Below, piece after piece: positions 16,192 through 23,906 of a stretch of 26,319 nucleotides of DNA (the first letter of the stretch is position 1; each line of letters begins with the position of its first letter). A model generated the notes under the pieces. It saw nothing but the letters and a program-made list of their open reading frames with translations. It ran no database searches and was not told the origin of the DNA. This stretch comes from Saprospiraceae bacterium. Its GTDB lineage: Bacteria; Bacteroidota; Bacteroidia; Chitinophagales; Saprospiraceae. The position numbers and the translations under genes are program-made. The stretch is taken from contig JABWAJ010000010.1 in assembly GCA_013361075.1 (NCBI GenBank), forward strand, positions 1 through 26,319, written 5' to 3'.

Positions 16192-19100
16192 ATGAAACAC
16201 TTTTTCAGCGCTTGCCTGTTGGTATGCGGCTTTGTGTTGCCGCTCCAGGCACAATATGGTTTGGCCGATGTCAAAGTATATGCCTTCGATGAAGGCTTGA
16301 GCCACCGCATTGTCTCCAAAATTTTGCAGGACCGGGAAGGCTATATCTGGATCGCCAATCTGAAAAACGGCCTCAATCGATTCGACGGCTATGAATTCCT
16401 CAGCCGCCAGCAAGACATGCCTTTCGACGCCATTACCGATATGGTGATGGATGAACAAGGCACCATCTACATGTCCAACCCTGGCTACCTGACGATTTTC
16501 CGCCCTGCGCTCAACCGGTTTGACACCCTCCGCATCCACCAGAATAATGCTACACGCCGGGAAGTCCTGTCGCCCTACAACCTGATGCGCGACCCATCCG
16601 GACAGCTTTGGATGGCAGCCTACGACGAACGCACGGCAGCAACCTACATTCAGATGGCTAACCCGGGGCAGCGGCAATGCAGGCGATTGTTTCAGGCCCC
16701 CGGCACCTATGCCCGGCGCCCCATCGCAAGCTTTGGCGACTTCGTTTATGTAGGCGCTTTTGAAAATGAATTGTGGCAATTGGACCGCCAAGGCAATATC
16801 CTGCAAAAACATCAACTTCCGCTCAGTGGTGGCGGTCGCCAAAACAGCCGCATCGTACAGTTGCAGGCCGATCCTGACGCACTTTGGATTTTACTGGCCA
16901 ATGGCAGGCTCTTCAGGATGCCGGCAGGAGGCTCCCCCCGGTTTGAGCCGCATCCGCTGAATGCACAAATCGGGCGGCGCGCAACGGGGCTGGCTGCTTC
17001 GCTCCTCGTAGAAAATAACGGCCAGGTGTGGATTGGCGGGCTGGGCATGCTGCTTCAATACGACAACAATACAGGGAAACTGACCGACTACGACGAACCG
17101 GTGCGACAACTCATCAAAAATACCTGTCTTTACAAACAAATCTACCGCGACCGCTCCGGCGTGTTGTGGGTAGCCTCAGACTTTGGAGCAGTAAAAATCA
17201 TCCCTGCCGACAACCTTTTCACGCACTACCTTAGCGGCGGCAGCGAATACTGCAACAATGTTTTTTGCAGTACGCGCGGCATCACCGAAGACGAACAAGG
17301 GCGCATATACATTTCTTACTACAATTCCATTCACGTACTCGACCCCCAAACCAACAACATCCGCCTGCTGTTTCCAACCAGCGATTTTTTCAATTACCCC
17401 TTTGGCATTACTTATCACGACAAAGCGCTCTGGACCGGCAACGGGTTGCGGATTGACCTCGCTACGCTCAAGGTGGATACCATTTTTAAAAAACCAAATA
17501 TTGACCTCGGGGCAGTCACCGCCGACAGCGAGGGCATGTTATGGTTTGGCTACCAGCACTGGTTGTACCGCTACGATCCGCGTACGCGCAAACTCAGTGA
17601 ATTCAAAGACAAGCGTGGAAAATGGACAGAAGACGATGGCAGTATCAGTTACCTGCATCAGGGCCGGGACGCTCATATCCTCTGGGTTGGGACCCTGAGC
17701 GATGGCCTCTACAAAATAGACAAGCGCAGTGGCCGGGTGGCACACTACCACACGAAGGCAGGCAGTCCGGTGAAACTGAACAGCAATCAAATCAATGCCA
17801 TTTACGAAGCCGAAAACAACGTCCTCTGGCTGGCTACAGCCAAAGGGGTGCACCGCATTGAGCCCGCTAACAACCAGTTGCGCGTTTTTAATTCCCTCGA
17901 CGGATTGCCCAACGATTTCATCAACGGGCTCCTGTCGGAAGGTGATTCCTGTATCTGGGTGAGCACCGACAACGGGCTGTGCCGGTTTAGTCTGCAAAAA
18001 GAAGGGTGCGCCAATTTTTTTCAGCAAGACGGCCTTTCTTCCAATGAATTTAACCGCATTTCTTTTCACCGCTCGCGCGACGGGCGCATGTACTTCGGAG
18101 GATTGAACGGTGTGAATGCTTTTTACCCCGGCAGGCATTTTCTGGAACGCAAAAGCGAAGCCCGCGAAACGCCTATCCTCCTCACCAATTTCATGCGTTA
18201 TGACGGTGATAGCCTTTACAATTACAACGACGGATTGGCCGATATGAAAGAAGTCGAGTTGACGCACCGCGACATCTCCTTTTCGTTCAGCTTTGCACTG
18301 GCCGACTACAAACATCCGGCCCAAAACACCTTCAGTTATTACCTGGCAGGTTACGACAAAGAGTGGTCACTGCCCTCTACCGCCAACGTGGCCAGGTATC
18401 AAAATCTGCCTGCCGGCGAATATATTTTTCGGGTACGAGCGCGCTACAGTAAGGACGAATGGAATCGCCAGGAGCTGCGTATCCGTGTGATTGTCAAAGA
18501 AGCGTATTACCAATCAGCCTGGTTTCAAACGCTTTGTGGAATGCTATTGCTTGGCGGCATCTGGGGGGGGTTGCAATACCGGATCATGACCATCCAGAAA
18601 AGCGAAGAGGAACTGGAACGCCAGGTAGGGCTGCGCACACAGGAATTAGAAAGCGAAAAGAAAAAATCGGAGGAATTGTTGCTCAACATCCTGCCTGCGG
18701 GAATTGCGGATGAATTGAAACAAAACGGCTCGGTCAAAGCCCGGCGCCACGAACTGGCAACCGTCATGTTTTCAGATTTTAAGAATTTTTCCCGCATTTC
18801 TGAGTTGATGGAACCAGAGGAATTGGTCACCGAAATTGACCTCTGTTTTTCTGCTTATGACGAAATAATCGGGCGGCACGGCCTTGAAAAAATCAAAACC
18901 ATCGGCGATGCTTACCTCTGTGTAGGCGGCATCCTGAGTAACGAAACCGACGAAGCCGTGCGCGTCATCAAAGCGGGTTTGGAAATTCAGGAGTTCATGA
19001 AAAACCTGGCCCTCGAAAAGCAAAAAAGCAATCAGCCCTATTTTGAAGCGCGTATAGGCATCCACTCCGGCCCCCTCGTGGCGGGCATTGTGGGCATCAA

Positions 19101-19314
19101 AAAATTTGCTTACGACATCTGGGGCGAAACCGTCAACATCGCTTCCCGCATGGAAACCTATGGCACAGTAGGCAAAGTCAACCTTTCTGAAACGACCTAC
19201 CACTTGGTGAAAGATCATTTCGTTTGCACACCCAATGGCCGGTTCAACGAGCATCAAACCGACCTGGAAATGTACTTGGTGGAAGCCCCTGTTCGTATGC
19301 TCTCCGAAACCTGA
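16192..19314 (+). CDS. Membrane sensor: Reg_prop beta-propeller, Y_Y_Y domain and class III adenylate cyclase
   Basis: A 1040-residue protein from MKHFFSACLLVCG, which gives a clean signal peptide of about 20 residues. Residues about 25-680 are propeller repeats with W-centred blades (GYIWIANLKNGLNRFDGYEF, GVLWVASDFGAVKI, AHILWVGTLSDGLYKID, NNVLWLATAKGVHRIE, DSCIWVSTDNGLCRF). A Y_Y_Y domain covers about 690-772 (SYYLAGYDKEWS, LPAGEYIFRVRA). One membrane helix lies at about 776-796. Then come a coiled coil and the LLLNILPAGIADELK linker. The cyclase domain starts near 855. It keeps metal Asp D862 and D906, adenine-selecting K902 and D975, and transition-state N982 and R986. The 44-, 7- and 4-residue spacings equal those of mammalian adenylate cyclase. 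It should make cAMP in the cytoplasm in response to a periplasmic ligand. The stop lies 8 bp from that of the convergent gene. Confidence 0.92.
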   Translation: MKHFFSACLLVCGFVLPLQAQYGLADVKVYAFDEGLSHRIVSKILQDREGYIWIANLKNGLNRFDGYEFLSRQQDMPFDAITDMVMDEQGTIYMSNPGYLTIFRPALNRFDTLRIHQNNATRREVLSPYNLMRDPSGQLWMAAYDERTAATYIQMANPGQRQCRRLFQAPGTYARRPIASFGDFVYVGAFENELWQLDRQGNILQKHQLPLSGGGRQNSRIVQLQADPDALWILLANGRLFRMPAGGSPRFEPHPLNAQIGRRATGLAASLLVENNGQVWIGGLGMLLQYDNNTGKLTDYDEPVRQLIKNTCLYKQIYRDRSGVLWVASDFGAVKIIPADNLFTHYLSGGSEYCNNVFCSTRGITEDEQGRIYISYYNSIHVLDPQTNNIRLLFPTSDFFNYPFGITYHDKALWTGNGLRIDLATLKVDTIFKKPNIDLGAVTADSEGMLWFGYQHWLYRYDPRTRKLSEFKDKRGKWTEDDGSISYLHQGRDAHILWVGTLSDGLYKIDKRSGRVAHYHTKAGSPVKLNSNQINAIYEAENNVLWLATAKGVHRIEPANNQLRVFNSLDGLPNDFINGLLSEGDSCIWVSTDNGLCRFSLQKEGCANFFQQDGLSSNEFNRISFHRSRDGRMYFGGLNGVNAFYPGRHFLERKSEARETPILLTNFMRYDGDSLYNYNDGLADMKEVELTHRDISFSFSFALADYKHPAQNTFSYYLAGYDKEWSLPSTANVARYQNLPAGEYIFRVRARYSKDEWNRQELRIRVIVKEAYYQSAWFQTLCGMLLLGGIWGGLQYRIMTIQKSEEELERQVGLRTQELESEKKKSEELLLNILPAGIADELKQNGSVKARRHELATVMFSDFKNFSRISELMEPEELVTEIDLCFSAYDEIIGRHGLEKIKTIGDAYLCVGGILSNETDEAVRVIKAGLEIQEFMKNLALEKQKSNQPYFEARIGIHSGPLVAGIVGIKKFAYDIWGETVNIASRMETYGTVGKVNLSETTYHLVKDHFVCTPNGRFNEHQTDLEMYLVEAPVRMLSET

Positions 19315-19319
19315 TTCCA

Positions 19320-19349
19320 GCCTTATTGCGGCTTTGCCCAGAATAAGGC
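19320..19349. terminator. Possible shared hairpin at the ends of two convergent genes
   Basis: GCCTTATT (19320-19327) and AATAAGGC (19342-19349) form an 8-bp stem with a 14-nt loop. The hairpin spans the stop codon of the minus-strand transglutaminase-like gene, 5 nt past the cyclase stop. No clear T-run follows on either strand, so terminator function is uncertain. Confidence 0.3.
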
Positions 19350-20552
19350 CGGATTATTCGTTTTGTATTGAATGATGCGCCCCTTTTCCCCAAGGAGCCT
19401 CTCCTCTTTATCTGGCCCTTGCTTGAAATAATCTAAAGGAAGCAACTGGATGTAAGCAACGTCTTTCCCTTTTTCGCGGGTTTCCAGGTCGTACTGACTA
19501 TTGACGGGACACTCCAGCAGGTAGAGGTTTTTAGCCATATAAGTAAAGAGATAGTATTCTTTGTTTTGCGAAGTCCGGTTATTCCAGTTGGCATTCGGAT
19601 TGATAATCAATGGTTGATCGTCAATGATTCGTTGCCGCACTTCCTCAATGCTCAACAAATCTCCTTTTTCATTCATGACATAAGCATCAAAAGTAGGATC
19701 AACCCATATCCATTTGTCTAAGGAAGGCACAAAGACCATGTTGATGACATGGCAATCCATATCAACACCAAGGCTGTCTTTCGGCAGGCAGGTAATCAGT
19801 CTGGAACGGATCCCCAGCGACAAATAGCACTCGTTCAACACTGTAGCCAGGCCCCGGCAGTTCAGTCCCCGGTTGTCTTGTTTGCATTCCCGGATCATGG
19901 ACATGGCATTTTTAACAACTGGATTGTCGTGATTGCCATCGTGCGGGATCAGGGTGTGAATCCAGTGGCAGAGGTTCAGGATTTTTAAAACATCACTGCC
20001 TTCACCGGCAATGGAATCGAGGTTAAAGGCTTTGCGCAAAGCTACCAGATTGGGGTCATCGGCAGATTGGTAAGTGAATTTTGGCAGGCTCCGCTGGTCA
20101 GCAGGGTTGTATTTGGCTGCTTTTCGCAAAATATATTGGTAATCGCCTACATTCCGCAGCGGCGCAATGGCGGCTTTGAAACGTTCTTCGTTCCGGATAT
20201 TGTCAAGATCGCTGTCTTGCAGGATATGGCTGTAATTGTACCACCCAAAGGCTATGGACTTTTCTAAGCTTTCGATGGCTGGCGTTTTATCGTTGAGCAG
20301 CGAATACGTGCAACTGAGGTCGTAATAAGCGCCTGCCACTTCCCGTGCGTACTGTTTCTGCTCTTTTTGATCCAATTTGTTATAAATGGCCAAATATTCT
20401 TTCATTAGTTTTTCGTATTCCTGCGGGTTCCGTTGTTCATAAGCCTTGTAGAAAAGTTCGCCCTGCTTTTTGTCAAAGGCTTCAAATGCAGCGTTTTGAG
20501 CATGAGTTGCAAGGCTAGCCAGAAGCAATAGCGTGAAAAAAAAGCTTTTCAT
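19323..20552 (-). CDS. Secreted transglutaminase-like (papain-fold) protein
   Basis: A 409-residue protein with signal peptide 1-19 (ending ATHAQ). Residues about 25-135 are helical and include a TPR-like stretch (YYDLSCTYSLLNDKTPAIES). The transglutaminase-like core spans about 185-295. It has Cys in GLNCRGLATVLNECY (C232), His in DMDCHVINMVF (H268) and Asp in KWIWVDPTFD (D285). This Cys-His-Asp triad and its spacing suit the transglutaminase-like superfamily, whose bacterial members are mostly proteases, peptide N-glycanase-like or amidase enzymes. The catalytic residues are all present, so activity is likely; the substrate is unknown. It lies 50 bp downstream of an unknown lipoprotein on the same strand, and the pair may form one transcript. 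Confidence 0.85.
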   Translation of the reverse strand: MKSFFFTLLLLASLATHAQNAAFEAFDKKQGELFYKAYEQRNPQEYEKLMKEYLAIYNKLDQKEQKQYAREVAGAYYDLSCTYSLLNDKTPAIESLEKSIAFGWYNYSHILQDSDLDNIRNEERFKAAIAPLRNVGDYQYILRKAAKYNPADQRSLPKFTYQSADDPNLVALRKAFNLDSIAGEGSDVLKILNLCHWIHTLIPHDGNHDNPVVKNAMSMIRECKQDNRGLNCRGLATVLNECYLSLGIRSRLITCLPKDSLGVDMDCHVINMVFVPSLDKWIWVDPTFDAYVMNEKGDLLSIEEVRQRIIDDQPLIINPNANWNNRTSQNKEYYLFTYMAKNLYLLECPVNSQYDLETREKGKDVAYIQLLPLDYFKQGPDKEERLLGEKGRIIQYKTNNPALFWAKPQ

Positions 20553-20602
20553 GTTTTTTGTTTTTTTAGTTTACTTAATTGAGTAGTGTGAACCTGTGTG
20601 AT

Positions 20603-21703
20603 TTACAGACCTTGTTCCAATACCCCCACCAAGCTATAATAATTACTTTTTACTTCATTCAAGTAAGCAATAATCGCTCTCCGCTTTGAAGGGTTATTTC
20701 CGCTAATTCCTTGCTTTAAAAGGCTGCGGTGTGTGTTCATAAAAAGCAATTCATGGTGCCCTGTGAGGTAATAGGAAAAAATTTGTTCCCGGCTGATTTT
20801 AGCACTTGAGTAGTCGCCTTTCAGAGTTCTGGATGGTTCATCCCAAAAATACCGCACAAGCGTAGAATCTTCAAGAATTCTGACTTGATTGGCAGAATCC
20901 CGAAAATCTTGATGATACACCATTTTTATGGTGAGCGGATTGGTTTTTTGAATGGTAGATTCTAGCCAAAAAGAGCGATTCTGCCAAAGGTTAAGATTAG
21001 CATTTTCAAGCTCATTGAGCACCGGAATCAATTGGTTTCCATAGTATTTATAGAAATAATAATTGTATTGCCATATCCCTGAACCACCAGCAAAGTTATA
21101 CTTGTAAAAAACTACTGTTTTCCCATCGCGATCTTTGTAATGATCGATAAAAAAGGAGTGACGGTAAGAAACATCATGCCTGGCAATCAGTTTGTTTTTT
21201 TTAAAAAAATAAAACTCACCATCCCAACCAGCAGATGGGTGCACCGGAAAAATCGCAAACTCATTAAATTCATTTTCCCGATGATCAAATGAAAAGAAAG
21301 TTATCGGAAATCCGCTTTGCGCATACAATGTCGTATCTGCAGGAAGGTTTTTAAAAATTTTCGAGGCAAGCTCAAATTCCATGTCCCCCACTTTGCAAGC
21401 TGTTTTAAGCCTTTCAAAATCTTTCGGACTTAAGGTGACATCCAACTGTTCGGGGTTTTTAAAAATTGAGTCGGAATAAAAGGAAATAGAGTCCATCCAT
21501 AGTTCAGGAGGTAAATTACCAATACTGTCGAAGAAAGCTTCCAGTTCAGCATCTGAATACAAAAGAGGGGGGATATACACAGATGTACTGCCTCCCGGAG
21601 CATTTTGCACAGCCAGACTAACACCGCTTCGATCCGGTTGGCCGCAACCGGAATAACAAATCAAAAAACTGGCAATTAGCAGGTTGTATGCAAATTCCTT
21701 CAT
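20603..21703 (-). CDS. Hypothetical lipoprotein
   Basis: A 366-residue protein. MKEFAYNLLIASFLICYSGC looks like a lipoprotein signal with the modified Cys at position 20 (YSGC). The remainder has many aromatic residues (GSGIWQYNYYFYKYYGN, WDGEFYFFKKNK) and alternating beta-like patterns, but I recognise no family. The gene appears distinctly richer in A and T than its neighbours, which could mean later acquisition. It sits upstream of the transglutaminase-like gene with a 50-bp gap, so a functional link is possible but unproven. No promoter with correct spacing is visible. Confidence 0.75.
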   Translation of the reverse strand: MKEFAYNLLIASFLICYSGCGQPDRSGVSLAVQNAPGGSTSVYIPPLLYSDAELEAFFDSIGNLPPELWMDSISFYSDSIFKNPEQLDVTLSPKDFERLKTACKVGDMEFELASKIFKNLPADTTLYAQSGFPITFFSFDHRENEFNEFAIFPVHPSAGWDGEFYFFKKNKLIARHDVSYRHSFFIDHYKDRDGKTVVFYKYNFAGGSGIWQYNYYFYKYYGNQLIPVLNELENANLNLWQNRSFWLESTIQKTNPLTIKMVYHQDFRDSANQVRILEDSTLVRYFWDEPSRTLKGDYSSAKISREQIFSYYLTGHHELLFMNTHRSLLKQGISGNNPSKRRAIIAYLNEVKSNYYSLVGVLEQGL

Positions 21704-21784
21704 TCCTCAAAAACGCATGCCCGATTTTTTTAATGATTCAATTTTTACAATTTAACAATCGACATGCTCTTCTTTCGCATAGAA

Positions 21785-21820
21785 TTAGCACTTGTTCGGG
21801 ATTTCACGGACAAGTGCTAA
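21785..21820 (-). terminator. Strong hairpin downstream of the amidohydrolase gene
   Basis: TTAGCACTTGTTCG (21785-21798) pairs with CGGACAAGTGCTAA (21807-21820). The 14-bp stem contains one T-G wobble and has an 8-nt loop. It lies 28 nt past the amidohydrolase stop on the minus strand. Only a short TTCT follows, so it is a terminator-like or transcript-end-protecting hairpin without a classical T-run. Confidence 0.5.
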
Positions 21821-21848
21821 ACGCTCACCTCCACGGAGACTGAATCCA

Positions 21849-22958
21849 TCACTTCGGAAACAGTTTTTTATCTAATCCCGGCAACAGTTTTAATGCATTT
21901 TTATAGTACAATTTTTTCAGAATTTCGTCCGGCAAATCCAACCCGTACATGCGCCAGAAAGCATGGTAGCGCTTGTAGTAGGGGAAGTATTCGTCGTCGC
22001 TTTCGAGCACGCGGAAATAAGTTGGGTATTCATTGGTTTGGTAAGCATCCTTGCCAAACAGTACCCGATCCTGGTATTTTTTAAAAAAGCGGTTGGCCAT
22101 GCGTGGCTGACGTCCCAGTTCGGAGATGACCGCGCCAATTTCCACGTACATGTTGGGCATTTCGTCCAGCAGTTTTCCCAGTTTTTCCAGGTCATTGGGA
22201 AACCAGCCCATGTGCGCATTGATGAAATTGGTGCGCGGGTGTTTCCGAAAAATGTCATGCGATTCGGCAATGATCGTTTCCCAGGGGGCCGGATTGTCGT
22301 CTGTGCGCTTGCGCCCCGGGTGCAGCTTCAGTTCCAGCCAGCGTTCATTCGTCTCGTCCATCGGTTCCCAAAACGCTTTTGGGTCGGCGGCGTGGATCAG
22401 CACAGGCATCCCCAGTTCGCCGCATTTTGCCCAGATGGGATCTAAACGCGGGTCGTTGATCCGGATACGGGCACCGCTTTTGTCTTTGTGTTCCATGCCC
22501 TGGCTTTTGTAAATCTTCAGGCCTCTGGCGCCAATGCTGTGGTCGTATTCCAATTGTTTGAGCGTATTTTCCAGCCAGTCGGCTTCGTCAATGCTGCGAA
22601 TTTCGATGTTGGTAAAACACAAAATGCGGTTTTCGTAGCCGTACTTTTTGATGTTGTCCATGATGCCTTTAAGGGCCTGGCCACCACGCCCGCTGAGGTT
22701 GACGACGATGGCCATGTTCAGCGAATCCATCTCGCGGATCAGCTGATTCAGATCCTGCTCGGCCATGCGCCAGTGGTGGCTGTGCACATCAACAAAAGGA
22801 AAACTTGCCCTAGGAACCGGGTTTTCGGGCACCACCAACCTCGAAGGCGGGTCGTATCGTTCAAAGTCCATTCGCAGACTGGAATCAATGGGTGGGCGGT
22901 TTTGAGCCTGGAGAAAAAAGACACCGGACAATGCCAGGAAAAAGATCGCAAGACGCAT
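21849..22958 (-). CDS. Exported amidohydrolase (Amidohydro_2 / TIM-barrel metal hydrolase)
   Basis: A 369-residue protein with signal peptide about 1-18 (ending FFLQAQ). The metal-binding start is FVDVHSHHW with H59 and H61. Further family landmarks are GARGLKIYKSQG, MPVLIHAADPKAFWEP (conserved His), TNFINAHMGWF (His) and VLFGKDAYQ (the catalytic Asp position). A C-terminal YYKNALKLLPG is typical of Amidohydro_2 proteins. The family includes decarboxylases and hydrolases of cyclic or aromatic substrates. The signal peptide indicates work outside the cytoplasm, which points to breakdown of an imported or environmental compound; the substrate is unknown. The gene has a candidate -7 box of its own and follows the Uma2-like gene by 84 bp. 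Confidence 0.87.
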   Translation of the reverse strand: MRLAIFFLALSGVFFLQAQNRPPIDSSLRMDFERYDPPSRLVVPENPVPRASFPFVDVHSHHWRMAEQDLNQLIREMDSLNMAIVVNLSGRGGQALKGIMDNIKKYGYENRILCFTNIEIRSIDEADWLENTLKQLEYDHSIGARGLKIYKSQGMEHKDKSGARIRINDPRLDPIWAKCGELGMPVLIHAADPKAFWEPMDETNERWLELKLHPGRKRTDDNPAPWETIIAESHDIFRKHPRTNFINAHMGWFPNDLEKLGKLLDEMPNMYVEIGAVISELGRQPRMANRFFKKYQDRVLFGKDAYQTNEYPTYFRVLESDDEYFPYYKRYHAFWRMYGLDLPDEILKKLYYKNALKLLPGLDKKLFPK

Positions 22959-23011
22959 GAGGACTGCAGTTAGAGTGTTTTGTAATAGGATGCGAAGGAG
23001 GCACCTTATGA

Positions 23012-23019
23012 CAAAACTA
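23012..23019 (-). promoter_or_regulatory. Candidate -7 promoter box for the amidohydrolase gene
   Basis: CAAAACTA on the plus strand reads TAGTTTTG on the minus strand, a full match to TAnnTTTG. It would start transcription near 23008 and leave a leader of about 50 nt. A TTG at the expected 20-nt distance is absent, so the call rests on the -7 box and position only. Confidence 0.35.
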
Positions 23020-23042
23020 AGGAATTAATCCCAAACACTGTA

Positions 23043-23711
23043 TTATCCCTTCATCAACACTTGCAGGGCTTCCATATTCGCCTGTTCATCAAACACGGCC
23101 TTAATGGGAATGGTAAAACCGGGAATTACCCTGCTGGTGATGTCTTCGTCGCGAAGATAAAGATAAGGTTCAAAATAGGTCTTATCGGTAGGTTGGAGCA
23201 ACAGATACTGTTCAATTCGTTCTTTTTCCGGGTCAATAATCCAATATTCAGCAATGCCATGCGCGGCGTAGTCTTCTTTTTTGGTGGTTCGATCTACCTT
23301 TTGTGTTTTTTTGGACAAGACTTCTACGACAAAATCCGGCGCAGGAAACAGCACCTGGTCTTCGTCAAAGGCAGCAGCTTTTTCAGCTTTAAAAAAGACA
23401 ATGTCGGGCTCGTAGTCATTACGGGTGAGGGAGATCATCGCTTTTTCACAGAAGGTCTCTCCGAGGTTTTTTGTATCACAATAAAGGCTGATTAGCCTGG
23501 AAAGCAATTTAGTTACCTTCAGGTGCCGCATTTTAGCAGGTGAGTGGATGACCACTTCCCCATTGATGAATTCAGCTTTGGTTTGCTCATCTATCCATTC
23601 ATAAAAAGACAAACGCCGGGCATGCTCCTCGGCAATGCGCTCTTTGAGTTGTTCGACCAACAACGGTGCAGTTGTTTGTCGCATGATCCGTTCTACCAAT
23701 TCCTGATTCAT
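23043..23711 (-). CDS. Uma2-family protein with PD-(D/E)XK nuclease fold
   Basis: A 222-residue cytoplasmic protein from MNQELVERIM. Core motifs of the Uma2 (DUF820) family are visible: SFYEWIDEQTKAEFINGEVV, MRHLKVTKLLSRLI, NDYEPDIVFF (PD motif), PAPDFVVEVLSKKT (the E of the active site), and KKEDYAAHGIAEYWIIDPEK. These residues match a restriction-endonuclease-like active site, but the cellular role of Uma2 proteins is not established. An ATG 36 nt further upstream (23747) is rejected because it lies within the promoter; the next internal ATG is at 23684. No methylase or toxin/antitoxin partner is adjacent. Uma2 genes are often present in many copies in Bacteroidota and Cyanobacteria. Confidence 0.88.
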   Translation of the reverse strand: MNQELVERIMRQTTAPLLVEQLKERIAEEHARRLSFYEWIDEQTKAEFINGEVVIHSPAKMRHLKVTKLLSRLISLYCDTKNLGETFCEKAMISLTRNDYEPDIVFFKAEKAAAFDEDQVLFPAPDFVVEVLSKKTQKVDRTTKKEDYAAHGIAEYWIIDPEKERIEQYLLLQPTDKTYFEPYLYLRDEDITSRVIPGFTIPIKAVFDEQANMEALQVLMKG

Positions 23712-23716
23712 GTTGT

Positions 23717-23748
23717 CAAAGTTAGGGAAAATTTTATGCTTTGGCAAA
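23717..23748 (-). promoter_or_regulatory. Bacteroidota-type promoter of the Uma2 gene, with almost no leader
   Basis: On the minus strand, TTTG (23748-23745) is followed after 20 nt by TAACTTTG (23724-23717), a full match to TTG - N20 - TAnnTTTG. Only 5 nt separate the -7 box from the ATG at 23711. The transcript should therefore be leaderless or nearly so, unless translation begins at the next ATG (23684). Confidence 0.6.
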
Positions 23749-23906
23749 CAGATGTCCTAAAAAGTCCGGCTTTGTCCGAAACACGGGGCATCTAAAAAAA
23801 AAATTTCTACTGCATGCAGCGAAACACCCACCTCCCCGATTTAGTGCATGAAACCGTCAGCGGGCCCGTTGACTTTTGCTTATTCTAAAACATTAAATCC
23901 AGCATA

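Noticed and set aside
17539..18324. Minus-strand open frame of 261 codons opposite the cyclase sensor
   Set aside because: Antisense shadow of the propeller and Y_Y_Y region; no start signals, no family resemblance.
23712..23747. Upstream ATG (23747) for the Uma2 gene
   Set aside because: It lies within a full-consensus promoter and so upstream of the predicted transcript start.
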